Origin: Candidatus Aerophobota bacterium
GTDB lineage: Bacteria; Aerophobota; Aerophobia; Aerophobales; AE-B3A
Reading direction: 5' to 3'
NCBI GenBank assembly: GCA_030602105.1
Contig: JAUWAK010000052.1
Span: forward strand, 1 to 7,738
Length of the DNA stretch: 7,738 nucleotides
This document shows, in pieces, positions 1-6,837 of the stretch. The position numbers and the translations under genes were made by a program. Within the stretch, counting starts at the first letter, position 1; each line of letters opens with the position of its first letter. A model generated the notes under the pieces. It made no database searches. It saw only the letters and a program-made list of their open reading frames with translations, and was not told the origin of the DNA.

Positions 1-65
1 ACTCGCTTCCAAACAAGGCGCAAATCCTAGTTTTGAGTCATCCAGAATCAAGTGGGGGGACTGGT

Positions 66-2021
66 ATGGGGAAATTGCTTTGGGAGCCATCGGCAGAGCG
101 CAAGAGGAATGCAAACATAACAAAGTTCGTGGATCTCGTGAACAAACGCTACCAAGAGAAATTTCATTCTTATGAGGAGCTGTACGACTGGTCGATAGAC
201 CATATTCCCGATTTCTGGGCCTGCATGTGGGATTTTGCTGAAATCAAAGCCTCCAAAGACTATGAGATAGTCGTTGACGATGTCAGCAAGATGCCAGGAG
301 CCAAGTGGTTTATTGGTGCCAAGCTGAACTTTGCCGAAAATCTTCTTAGATACAGGGGGAACCGTACGGCTTTCATATTTAGAGGGGAAACCCAAGAATC
401 AGTCAGAATGAGTTACGCAGAGCTTTATGATGCCGTGGCGCGTCTTGCAACCTCACTTCGGGAAATAGGAGTTTCCCCGGGAGACCGAGTAGCTGCGTAC
501 ATGCCCAATATGATCGAGACGGCTGTTGCGATGCTCGCCGCTACCAGCATTGGTGCTACCTGGGCTTCGTGTGCTACGGATATTGGTCCAGAGGCAGCCC
601 TGGACCGTTTTGGTCAAATTGAACCCAAGGTTCTATTCACTGCCAACGGTTATTTCTATAAGGGGAAAACTTTCAATTCTCTTTCAAATGTGGCCAAAAT
701 TGCAAGGGGAATACCTTCAATTGAGAAAGTCATAGTCACTTCCTATACGGAGGAGACACCCGATATTAGCTATATTCCTGATTCTGTGCATTTTGACGAT
801 TTTCTGTCCAAGGAAAGAGGGCTCGAGATTGAATTCGAACAACTGCCCTTTGACCATCCCGTACACATTATGTTTTCCTCTGGAACTACGGGCAAGCCAA
901 AATGTTTGGTGCAGGCAGCTGGTGGAATCCTTATCAATCACCTAAGGGAACTCATACTACACACAGATCTAAAGTGCGAAGATACGATCATGTACATGAC
1001 AACCTGTAGCTGGATGATGTGGAATTGGCTCCTAAGTTCCCTGGCATTGGGAGCTACTGTAGTGCTGTACGACGGCAGTCCTCTTTATCCTGATTCAGGT
1101 GCTATGTGGAAGCTAATTCAGGATGAGAGAATAACCATTTTCGGTACCAGTGCAAGCTATATTAACTTTCTCAAGAAATACGGAATTGAACCCGGCAGAG
1201 ACTATGATCTCTCGTCACTCAGAGAAATATCCCAGACCGGTTCACCCCTTTCGGCCGATGGATTTGAATATGTTTATCGAGAAATCAAAGAAGATGTGCA
1301 CCTTAATTCCATATCGGGCGGCACAGACATAAATGGCTGTTTCGCTATTGGAAATCCCATCAGTCCTGTATATGCCGGTGAGCTGCAAGGTCCAGGTTTG
1401 GGAATGATAGTCAAGGCGTACGATGAGAAAGGCAACTCAATAGTTGATGAACAAGGAGAGCTTGTTTGTGAAGCTGCTGCTCCTTCCATGCCTCTTTATT
1501 TCTGGAATGATCCAAATGGTGAAAAATACAGGGAGGCTTACTTCAATGTCTATCCCAATGTGTGGCGTCACGGTGATTATATTATGGTTCATGGTGATAC
1601 AGGTGGGATTACTTTCTTCGGCCGTTCTGACTCAGTCTTGAAGCCCTTTGGAGTTCGAATAGGTACAGCCGAGATATATAACCAGATGGAAAAACTGGAA
1701 GAAGTCGCTGACAGCCTTGCAATAGGGCAGAGCTGGCAGGAAGATCAGCGCATTATCCTCTTTATCAAACTTGCCCAAGGATATCATCTAACGGAGAATT
1801 TGAAAACTAAGATCAAAAAGGCTCTGCGTCAGAATGCCTCGCCCCGTCATGTCCCAGCCAAGATCATCCAGGTTCAAGACATTCCCTACACTCTGAACAT
1901 GAAGAAAGTGGAAAGTGCAGTTACCAATCTGATCCATGGTAGAGCGGTCCTGAACAGGGACGCTTTGATTAATCCGGAATCATTGGATTGCTACCAGAAC
2001 CTCAAAGAACTTGAGTCCTAG
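66..2021 (+). CDS. aacS: acetoacetyl-CoA synthetase
   Basis: Cytosolic acyl-adenylate-forming enzyme that activates acetoacetate with ATP and CoA to acetoacetyl-CoA, AMP and PPi. At 651 aa it has the usual AacS length. The N-terminus (LLWEPSAERKRNANITKF) is typical of AacS, followed by the acyl-CoA synthetase N-terminal region (about residues 30-95). The P-loop SSGTTGKPK is at 271-279. A GGTD motif lies mid-protein, then HGDY and FGRSD (518-522), leading into the hinge/CoA region KPFGVRIGTAEIY. The C-terminal TLNMKKVE carries the adenylation lysine, about K613; all key residues appear intact. ATG 66 is chosen because the family N-terminus begins there and a G-rich GGGGGA lies about 7 bases upstream; the frame stays open to the left edge with a TTG at 33. 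It converges on the transport operon and no thiolase or CoA-transferase gene is visible nearby. The likely role is ketone-body or polyhydroxybutyrate-derived acetoacetate use, or leucine breakdown. Family assignment is firm, substrate slightly less so. Confidence 0.93.
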   Translation: MGKLLWEPSAERKRNANITKFVDLVNKRYQEKFHSYEELYDWSIDHIPDFWACMWDFAEIKASKDYEIVVDDVSKMPGAKWFIGAKLNFAENLLRYRGNRTAFIFRGETQESVRMSYAELYDAVARLATSLREIGVSPGDRVAAYMPNMIETAVAMLAATSIGATWASCATDIGPEAALDRFGQIEPKVLFTANGYFYKGKTFNSLSNVAKIARGIPSIEKVIVTSYTEETPDISYIPDSVHFDDFLSKERGLEIEFEQLPFDHPVHIMFSSGTTGKPKCLVQAAGGILINHLRELILHTDLKCEDTIMYMTTCSWMMWNWLLSSLALGATVVLYDGSPLYPDSGAMWKLIQDERITIFGTSASYINFLKKYGIEPGRDYDLSSLREISQTGSPLSADGFEYVYREIKEDVHLNSISGGTDINGCFAIGNPISPVYAGELQGPGLGMIVKAYDEKGNSIVDEQGELVCEAAAPSMPLYFWNDPNGEKYREAYFNVYPNVWRHGDYIMVHGDTGGITFFGRSDSVLKPFGVRIGTAEIYNQMEKLEEVADSLAIGQSWQEDQRIILFIKLAQGYHLTENLKTKIKKALRQNASPRHVPAKIIQVQDIPYTLNMKKVESAVTNLIHGRAVLNRDALINPESLDCYQNLKELES

Positions 2022-2036
2022 TGCACCGCACTCATT

Positions 2037-2058
2037 GAACTTGAAGCCGAAGTTTTTT
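2037..2058 (+). terminator. weak candidate terminator after aacS
   Basis: About 16 bases after the aacS stop, AACTT and AAGTT form a 5-bp stem around a 7-base loop, and the 3' arm runs straight into a T tract (six T in all). The layout is right for an intrinsic terminator, but the stem is short and A/T-rich, so this is a weak call. Placement between convergent genes is where a terminator is expected. Confidence 0.3.
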
Positions 2059-2069
2059 GGTCTGGGCAG

Positions 2070-2093
2070 AGGAAAGAAACTTGCGTTTTTCCT
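2070..2093 (-). terminator. hairpin 3' of the radical SAM gene, possible operon end
   Basis: Read on the minus strand, AGGAAA plus AAC pairs with GTT plus TTTCCT around a GCAA (GNRA-type) tetraloop, with a 2-base TC bulge in the 3' arm. It starts about 20 bases after the stop of the last operon gene. No U-run follows, so it is not a classical intrinsic terminator. It could be an mRNA 3'-end stabiliser or chance in A-rich DNA. Confidence 0.25.
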
Positions 2094-2112
2094 GAGTATC
2101 CTGAGGGATGAA

Positions 2113-3543
2113 TCAAGCCTTCATTCTGCGTAAAATATCCCAGTAAGCGCCTCGATGACCTTTACGTATTGCCTCTATGAGAGCTATGTTCTGATTATAG
2201 TTGTAGTTTTTGCTTTTGCCCACATCTTTTGGGAAGAAGAATCTTTCATCATCTCCCACCAATTTCTCAACATGGGGAAAGATTCCATCACCTAACTGAG
2301 AGGAAAGATAAAAGATGGGTCTAAAGAAATCACGATCTGGAGTCTCCCCGTGAAGATGGCGATTTTTCTCGAAAGGCCCCTGCTTTAGGATACTGGAAGA
2401 AAGAGAGGTACCAGGATAAACTCTAGCCCCTATTGTTATTCCCACCCGGTCGGGATCTACTCTTTTCATAAGTTCAATAGTGTCTCGAAGAGTCTCTTTG
2501 TTTTCCCCGGGTCCGCCGAGAAGTAGATCATACATAAACACGATACCATGTCTGTGACAAAGCTTTGCAGTCTCCTCAATCTCTCGAGAGCTGAAGCTTC
2601 TGCCCAAGGTCTTTAACATCTTATCGCTACCGCTATCCACTCCAAAATCAACTCCCGCACAACCTGCCTTGTGCATAAGAAGAGCTAGTTTCTCGGAGAA
2701 CGGGAAAGGCGAACAGTACGCATACCAATGAAGCTTTGTATGCACCCGTTCCTTTATTATCTCCTGGCATACACTTTCTGCATGTTCGGGGGGTAGGTTG
2801 AATTCACTATCACAGATATGTACGTAATTGATCCCTTTTTGCAAAAGCCTTTTGAGTTCCCAGACTACATGGTCCGGAGGCCTTAGCCGGATCTTTTTCC
2901 CTTTTATCAAAGGATCAGCGCAGTAAACACATCCTTGATTGCATCCTCTTTTGGTCTCTATGCTGCCCATTCCTCCTTCCTCGAAGTACCTCTCATTATC
3001 CACAAAATCTCTACTCTGTAGAGGAAGTTCCTTTAGATCAAGATGAGGAAAACCCGTGCTGACCAGCCCATTGCCATCTCTGTAAATAAGCCCGGGGATA
3101 CCTTTTATATCCCTTCCTTTTGGAATGTGCTGAATCAGCAGAGGAAAAGATTCTTCACAGTCACCCACCATCCCTAGATTTATATCACAGTAGCCGAGGA
3201 TCCGCTTTGGCATAACGGAAAAACCGGATCCTCCCAGTACAATGGGAGCGGAGGTTCTTTTCTTAACCTCATCAACTATTCTTCTTATGCCGGGTAGAAA
3301 AAAGTCTTGACTTGCATAAACACAGTCATCCGTATTTCGAATGTTAATTCCTACAATCCGAGGGTGATTTTTCGTAAAGTAATTTTCTATCTCAGAAAGA
3401 GGATCGGGGGAAAAACAGAGGTCAAGTACGGCAACCTTGAGACCTCTTTCCACAAGGGATTGGGCGAGGTAGTCAAGACCAAGAGGTGAGATAGGTGGCT
3501 TCATCGAATTGGTATTTACCAGTGTAACCAAGCCGGACACCAT
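2113..3543 (-). CDS. B12-binding-domain radical SAM protein, TsrM-like
   Basis: Predicted cytosolic cobalamin-dependent radical SAM enzyme of 476 aa. Residues 1-140 look like a B12-binding Rossmann domain: LVNTNSMKPP near the N-terminus, then DLCFSPDP, VGINIRNTDDC (61-74) and VLGGSGFSVMPKRIL (102-116). No DxHxxG lower-ligand motif is seen. The radical SAM core follows with CNQGCVYC (C201, C205, C208), the CxxxCxxC [4Fe-4S] site, then GVDSGSDKMLKTLGR (about 301-315) and LLGGPGENKET (341-351), both common in B12/radical SAM proteins. The last roughly 100 residues I do not recognise. ATG 3543 is preferred because it overlaps the permease stop (TAATG), has GGAG 10 bases upstream and begins the conserved domain; an upstream in-frame start would run into the permease. 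It is the last gene of the transport operon and translationally coupled to it. The N-terminus and R69 recall tryptophan C-methyltransferase TsrM from memory. The substrate is unknown. B12/radical SAM is firm; TsrM-like is moderate. Confidence 0.9.
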   Translation of the reverse strand: MVSGLVTLVNTNSMKPPISPLGLDYLAQSLVERGLKVAVLDLCFSPDPLSEIENYFTKNHPRIVGINIRNTDDCVYASQDFFLPGIRRIVDEVKKRTSAPIVLGGSGFSVMPKRILGYCDINLGMVGDCEESFPLLIQHIPKGRDIKGIPGLIYRDGNGLVSTGFPHLDLKELPLQSRDFVDNERYFEEGGMGSIETKRGCNQGCVYCADPLIKGKKIRLRPPDHVVWELKRLLQKGINYVHICDSEFNLPPEHAESVCQEIIKERVHTKLHWYAYCSPFPFSEKLALLMHKAGCAGVDFGVDSGSDKMLKTLGRSFSSREIEETAKLCHRHGIVFMYDLLLGGPGENKETLRDTIELMKRVDPDRVGITIGARVYPGTSLSSSILKQGPFEKNRHLHGETPDRDFFRPIFYLSSQLGDGIFPHVEKLVGDDERFFFPKDVGKSKNYNYNQNIALIEAIRKGHRGAYWDILRRMKA

Positions 3544-4370
3544 TATTTTACTGCTCCAAAGGTCAGTCCCCGGACAATGTAGCGCTGCAGGTAAACCACC
3601 AGGACAAATGCGGGAATTAAAGCCAGACTCGAAAGGGCACACATTAGAGGCCAGTCAAATCTCATGGTTCCAGCCAAAGATGCCACAAGAACAGGAACAG
3701 TACGGGCTGCCTCCGAGCTCAGGATAAAGGCAAACAAAAACTCATTCCAGGATAGAAGAAATACAAGAGCAGATACTGCAACAATCATAGGAGCAGCCAC
3801 GGGAACCAGAACGTAAAGAAGAACCTGAGTTCTAGTTGCTCCATCGACTATGGCAGCTTCTGCCAGCTCAGACGGAATCTCCTCAAAGTATCCTTTCAGG
3901 AGCCATATGGCAAGGGGGAGATTAATGGTAAGATGAGCCACCGTTACCGCAAATATGGTATCCACAAGACGGAAGGTGCGCAGAATAATATAGAGGGGAA
4001 CAATTATTCCAAAAGCAGGAGCCATCCTTATGCTGAGTATCCAGAAACCTATATTTTGACTTGCCTTTGTCTTGAGATTGGCTAGAGCATATCCCGCCGA
4101 AATGCCAAGTACCAGTACCAGGAGAACATTGGACAAAGACACAATGGCACTGTTCATAAATGCTTTGAGCATCCCTCCTCCGAGGGCTTTATGGTAAGCT
4201 TCAAAAGTAGGGATCCATATAAGGTCGGGAGGAATCTTTAGAGCCTGGTACATACTCTTAAAGGAGGACTGAACTAACCAGACGAGGGGAAAAAGAACAA
4301 ACACAAGGTAGGTAAGGACTATGGCATAGAGGATGAGCTTTTTCAAATTACTGAACTTTTCCACATACAT
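3543..4370 (-). CDS. ABC transporter permease, CUT1/MalG type
   Basis: Inner-membrane subunit of a binding-protein-dependent importer, 275 aa, the normal MalG/UgpE length. Six hydrophobic segments are visible: about 11-33, 71-94, 107-131, 138-158, 190-216 and 243-262. The cytoplasmic EAA loop that contacts the ATPase is at 171-190 (EAAIVDGA through the final VP). LSWNEFLFAF (206-215) and the C-terminal RGLTFGAVK are typical of the carbohydrate-uptake-1 family. The ATG shares its A with the upstream permease stop (TGATG), and AAGGAG sits 9 bases before it. The 3' end overlaps the radical SAM start by one base. It should form a heterodimer with the MalF-type subunit. The substrate cannot be read from the sequence; sugar, polyol or glycerol-phosphate-like compounds are typical. 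Confidence 0.93.
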   Translation of the reverse strand: MYVEKFSNLKKLILYAIVLTYLVFVLFPLVWLVQSSFKSMYQALKIPPDLIWIPTFEAYHKALGGGMLKAFMNSAIVSLSNVLLVLVLGISAGYALANLKTKASQNIGFWILSIRMAPAFGIIVPLYIILRTFRLVDTIFAVTVAHLTINLPLAIWLLKGYFEEIPSELAEAAIVDGATRTQVLLYVLVPVAAPMIVAVSALVFLLSWNEFLFAFILSSEAARTVPVLVASLAGTMRFDWPLMCALSSLALIPAFVLVVYLQRYIVRGLTFGAVK

Positions 4371-5176
4371 CAGGTAATTCTCCTTATCAGGAAAATACCC
4401 ACTCCTATGGTCATAACTAGCATAATAATGGCTAGAGCCGCTGCCTCTCCAAGATTAAAGTAGAGAAAGCCAATCTTCCAGCCTAAGAGGGGAAAGGTCT
4501 GGGTAGCGGTTCCGGGCCCCCCACTGGTCATAACGAAGATGGTGTCAAATACATTGAAGGCATCAATAAATCTTATGATCAAAGCTATAATAACAGCCGG
4601 CTTTATTAGAGGGAACGTGACATGACTGAACAGTTGCCAGCTGGAGGCTCCATCTATCCTTGCCGCTTCATAAAGATCAGGAGAGACAACCTGCAGACCT
4701 GCAAGCAGAATCAGGAACATCAAAGATGTCTTGCTCCAGACATCGGCCATTATAATGGAGCCCAAAGCCAGTGAAGGATCGGCAAGAAGACTCCTCATAA
4801 ACCCCACGGCGGGCAGCATATAGGCTCCTATTACCCCCACCTCTCTGTTTAAGGCAAATTTCCAGGCAAAACCGGCTACCACGGGAGGGATCACCAGAGG
4901 TAGGGCAATGAGGGTTCTCATAATACCCCTACCTTTCAGCTCCTTATTCAGTATTAAAGCTAATCCGAGACCCAGGATAAAGGTCAAGGATGTGGTTGAA
5001 AAGGTGTATATCACTGAAACTTTCAACGACTGAAGAAACTCAGATGAGGTCAAAACACGGGCGAAATTCTCAAACCCGATAAAAGGCATGCCTCTTTTGA
5101 ACAGTACCCACTCGTGGAGGCTGGCATAAAAGAGAAAAAAGGTAGGAAAGGCAACTATGCAAACAAGAACTAACAC
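4370..5176 (-). CDS. ABC transporter permease, CUT1/MalF type
   Basis: Second membrane subunit of the importer, 268 aa from the GTG at 5176. Six membrane segments, the EAA loop at 170-189 (EAARIDGA through the final FP) and the hallmark TSGGPGTATQT at 217-227 place it in the UgpA/MalF group. The annotated start is uncertain. GTG 5176 has no Shine-Dalgarno and falls inside TM1. The reading frame continues upstream as LSWQYKFLIPAV, preceded by basic residues, which is what family N-termini look like, up to a TAG at 5255-5257 with no ATG, GTG or TTG. The best alternative is a CTG at 5209, seven bases behind AAAGGAA, giving 279 aa. It lies 91 bp (58 bp from the CTG) after the binding-protein gene, across a strong hairpin, and overlaps the next permease by one base. 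Confidence 0.88.
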   Translation of the reverse strand: MLVLVCIVAFPTFFLFYASLHEWVLFKRGMPFIGFENFARVLTSSEFLQSLKVSVIYTFSTTSLTFILGLGLALILNKELKGRGIMRTLIALPLVIPPVVAGFAWKFALNREVGVIGAYMLPAVGFMRSLLADPSLALGSIIMADVWSKTSLMFLILLAGLQVVSPDLYEAARIDGASSWQLFSHVTFPLIKPAVIIALIIRFIDAFNVFDTIFVMTSGGPGTATQTFPLLGWKIGFLYFNLGEAAALAIIMLVMTIGVGIFLIRRIT

Positions 5177-5216
5177 TGCAGGAATGAGAAATTTATACTG
5201 CCAACTCAGTTTATTT

Positions 5217-5223
5217 TTCCTTT
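5217..5223 (-). promoter_or_regulatory. ribosome binding site implying an upstream CTG start
   Basis: On the minus strand AAAGGAA is followed by AAATAAA and then CTG (5209-5207), in frame with the MalF-type permease. Spacing suits a CTG start. Nothing comparable precedes the GTG at 5176, so this site argues that translation begins upstream of the first canonical start codon. Confidence 0.45.
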
Positions 5224-5224
5224 T

Positions 5225-5251
5225 TGGGGGCCAGGTGAACCCTGACCCCCA
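5225..5251 (-). promoter_or_regulatory. intercistronic hairpin between binding protein and permease
   Basis: On the minus strand TGGGGGTCAGG pairs with CCTGGCCCCCA around the loop GTTCA, giving an 11-bp stem. One pair is a G-U wobble in minus-strand RNA but an A-C mismatch in plus-strand RNA, so the structure fits the operon transcript better. It starts 16 bases past the binding-protein stop and ends just before the permease Shine-Dalgarno. No U-run follows. By analogy with malE-malF type junctions it may protect the upstream mRNA or limit permease translation, keeping the binding protein in excess. The function is inferred; the stem is seen directly. Confidence 0.6.
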
Positions 5252-5267
5252 TTTCTATCCACTCTTA

Positions 5268-6650
5268 CTACTTGTAGTAACCACCTCTCAGCATGGTCTC
5301 CAGTGCCCAGGTCTGCAGTCCAGAGAGAACCTGATCAACGGATTTCATTTTGGCTATTGCCTCTGATGTAGCGGTCCCTATTCTATCCATATACTCATTA
5401 AGTTCAGGGATGTAGGGGAAATAGAAAGGTTCTGCCTCTAAGATGGATTCCTCGTTAAGCTTTATCTCTTCCATTCCATATCTTTTGACCAGAACATCGC
5501 TGTACAGAACTGATTTCATGGTGACATTGGGCCACTGAGTTCTCTCGGCGAAGGCCTGCATGGATTCTTTGCCCATGAGGAAGCTCAGCACCTTCCAGGC
5601 TTCCTTTTTGTGTCTTGAGTCTTTATTCATTCCCAGAGAGAAGGTCCAGAAGCTCTGTATTTGCTTTCCGCCAGGTCCTGTGGGAATTTTGGCGAATCTG
5701 GTGTACTTTTTGACATTTTCGTCTTCAGTAACCCCAAGGGCTGCATAGGCATTGATAGCTGAAGGCATAAGTATTACCGCTTTACCCATAGCGTAAATAT
5801 TCATCATATCTACCCAGGTATGGGTGGCAATTCCCGGAGGACCGTACTCTTGAGAGATCTCAACAAAGGCACTGAATCCAGGAGCAAAATCCCCAGTGAA
5901 GATTGGCATAGCCTTTTTGTCCCTGATCTGGTCTGGAGTCGTTGCTCCTCCCTCAAACCAAGCAGGATATCCCGCCCAGGCGTAAACAAACCCCGCGACA
6001 TCTAAAGTAGGCTCCTCACCAGGTGCACCACGCATGGTTACGGGATAAACGTCGGTTATTCCGTCTCCACGCAGACCTGACTTCAGCGCCTCCAGTACCT
6101 CGTAGAGCTCATCTGCATCTTTGGGGGGAGTGAGTCCGTATTTATCGAATATATCCTTCCTGTACATTACACCTGCTCCGAAGGAATAGTACGGCAGTGC
6201 ATAGAGTGTTCCTTCAACCCGGTTGGCGTCCAAGAACGAGGGAAAAAAGTCTCTGGGATCAAAGTATTCAGTGGGATACTCTTCAAGGTATTTGTCCAGA
6301 GGCTCCAGAAAACCACCATATCCATAGGTCTGTACACCACCATCGGTTCCAACCAGTATCAAATCGTAGCGCCCGGTCGCAGCAGCAAGATCAGCGGCTA
6401 CCTTCTGCCTTATCGCAGTTTCGTCTCCCCATTCAATCCTGACATCCAGTCCTTCTTTTTCCTCAAACTGCTTTAGCCTCTCTGTTTCGTCTACTCCACT
6501 CGTGCCAAAGAGCTCCGGCCAGGCAAAACCCTGCGCAAAACAGAGAACTCTAATTTCGGTTTTTGCTGCTCCAGCAGGTGGGCTCACAAGCAAGATTAGC
6601 ACCGCCAAACTTACCGTGAGGCCCACAATCTTTGAAAGATTCTTACTCAT
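5268..6650 (-). CDS. ABC transporter extracellular solute-binding protein, CUT1 family
   Basis: Exported substrate-capture protein of the importer, 460 aa, within the usual family range. Residues 1-28 are a Sec signal peptide: basic MSKNLSK, hydrophobic core about 8-22, then PPAGAA with likely cleavage after AGA. No lipobox cysteine is present, so a free periplasmic protein is expected. The mature part reads like a type 1 sugar-binding protein: an early EIRVLCFAQG strand, KQFEEKEGLDVRIEWGD, GRYDLILVGTDG, FLEPLDKYLEE, YALPYYSFGAGVMYRKDIFDKYG, and a late KEAWKVLSFLMGKESMQAFAE helix typical of the family. Many aromatic residues suit a carbohydrate-like ligand, but the ligand is not identifiable. 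ATG 6650 follows a strong AAAGGAGG. The gene ends in tandem in-frame stops, TAG TAA. It is the first gene of the operon, followed by a hairpin and the two permeases. Confidence 0.93.
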   Translation of the reverse strand: MSKNLSKIVGLTVSLAVLILLVSPPAGAAKTEIRVLCFAQGFAWPELFGTSGVDETERLKQFEEKEGLDVRIEWGDETAIRQKVAADLAAATGRYDLILVGTDGGVQTYGYGGFLEPLDKYLEEYPTEYFDPRDFFPSFLDANRVEGTLYALPYYSFGAGVMYRKDIFDKYGLTPPKDADELYEVLEALKSGLRGDGITDVYPVTMRGAPGEEPTLDVAGFVYAWAGYPAWFEGGATTPDQIRDKKAMPIFTGDFAPGFSAFVEISQEYGPPGIATHTWVDMMNIYAMGKAVILMPSAINAYAALGVTEDENVKKYTRFAKIPTGPGGKQIQSFWTFSLGMNKDSRHKKEAWKVLSFLMGKESMQAFAERTQWPNVTMKSVLYSDVLVKRYGMEEIKLNEESILEAEPFYFPYIPELNEYMDRIGTATSEAIAKMKSVDQVLSGLQTWALETMLRGGYYK

Positions 6651-6655
6651 CCTGC

Positions 6656-6663
6656 CCTCCTTT
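6656..6663 (-). promoter_or_regulatory. strong ribosome binding site of the solute-binding protein
   Basis: Minus-strand AAAGGAGG lies 5 bases before ATG 6650. It is the strongest properly placed Shine-Dalgarno in the operon, fits the high expression expected of a binding protein and fixes its start. Confidence 0.8.
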
Positions 6664-6714
6664 ATCTTCCTAGCCTCATTTTTCCGCTAAAACTAGCCTG
6701 TTTTTTGTTTATCC

Positions 6715-6726
6715 ATCACCTCCTTT
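6715..6726 (-). promoter_or_regulatory. orphan extended Shine-Dalgarno in the operon leader
   Basis: Minus-strand AAAGGAGGTGAT is a 12-base match to the full complement of the conserved 16S rRNA 3' tail. The nearest ATG (6716-6714) overlaps its last bases and opens only a 7-codon ORF (MDKQKTG, stop at 6693-6695), too close for normal initiation. The binding-protein ATG is 64 bases further on. It may be a ribosome standby site, a leader-peptide signal, a relic or chance. Confidence 0.3.
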
Positions 6727-6730
6727 GTAG

Positions 6731-6753
6731 CCCGCCAAGCTTGGCTGCGGCGG
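6731..6753. repeat. GC-rich palindromic element in the operon leader
   Basis: GCCAAGCTTGGC (6734-6745) is a perfect 12-bp palindrome. In competition with it, CCGCC (6732-6736) can pair with GGCGG (6749-6753), enclosing part of the palindrome. No U-run follows on either strand, so this is not an intrinsic terminator. It is a candidate operator, alternative RNA fold or dispersed palindromic repeat; which one cannot be told from a single copy. Confidence 0.4.
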
Positions 6754-6800
6754 TTTATGTGAACTGCGTCCTCTAACAGTCATCCATTCCAGAGGGTCCA

Positions 6801-6816
6801 GCCACATCTATGTGGC
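6801..6816. promoter_or_regulatory. 16-bp perfect palindrome, candidate operator or hairpin
   Basis: GCCACATCTATGTGGC is GCCACAT and its reverse complement separated by CT. In minus-strand RNA the stem can be lengthened by three G-U pairs, which would be mismatches on the other strand. It lies about 150 bases before the solute-binding protein gene and about 100 bases after the flavin oxidoreductase gene. A dimeric repressor or activator site for the transport operon is plausible, but no regulator gene is in view. Confidence 0.35.
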
Positions 6817-6837
6817 CAATAAGAAGCAAACTAGAAC

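Noticed and set aside
1..30. End of an upstream gene (nine codons ending in TAG at 28-30)
   Set aside because: Nine codons cannot be told from chance, and no family signature is visible.
33..65. Upstream TTG start for the acetoacetyl-CoA synthetase, or a longer N-terminal extension open to the left edge
   Set aside because: The AacS family N-terminus begins at ATG 66 with a G-rich ribosome binding site just before it. The upstream residues are rich in S and G and look unlike the family.
3544..3642. Upstream start at 3642 extending the radical SAM protein by 33 residues
   Set aside because: The extension lies wholly inside the permease gene in another frame and precedes the domain start. The TAATG junction with GGAG supports ATG 3543.
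6560..6650. Lipoprotein signal on the solute-binding protein
   Set aside because: There is no cysteine at the end of the hydrophobic core; PPAGAA fits signal peptidase I instead.
6701..6730. Possible 16S rRNA 3' end on the + strand (ATCACCTCCTTT)
   Set aside because: Only the last 12 bases match; the preceding sequence is unlike the conserved helix 44/45 region, and no rRNA lies upstream.
6731..6753. Intrinsic terminator after the flavin oxidoreductase gene
   Set aside because: The stem is GC-rich, but no T tract follows on the minus strand (GGGCTACAAAGG).
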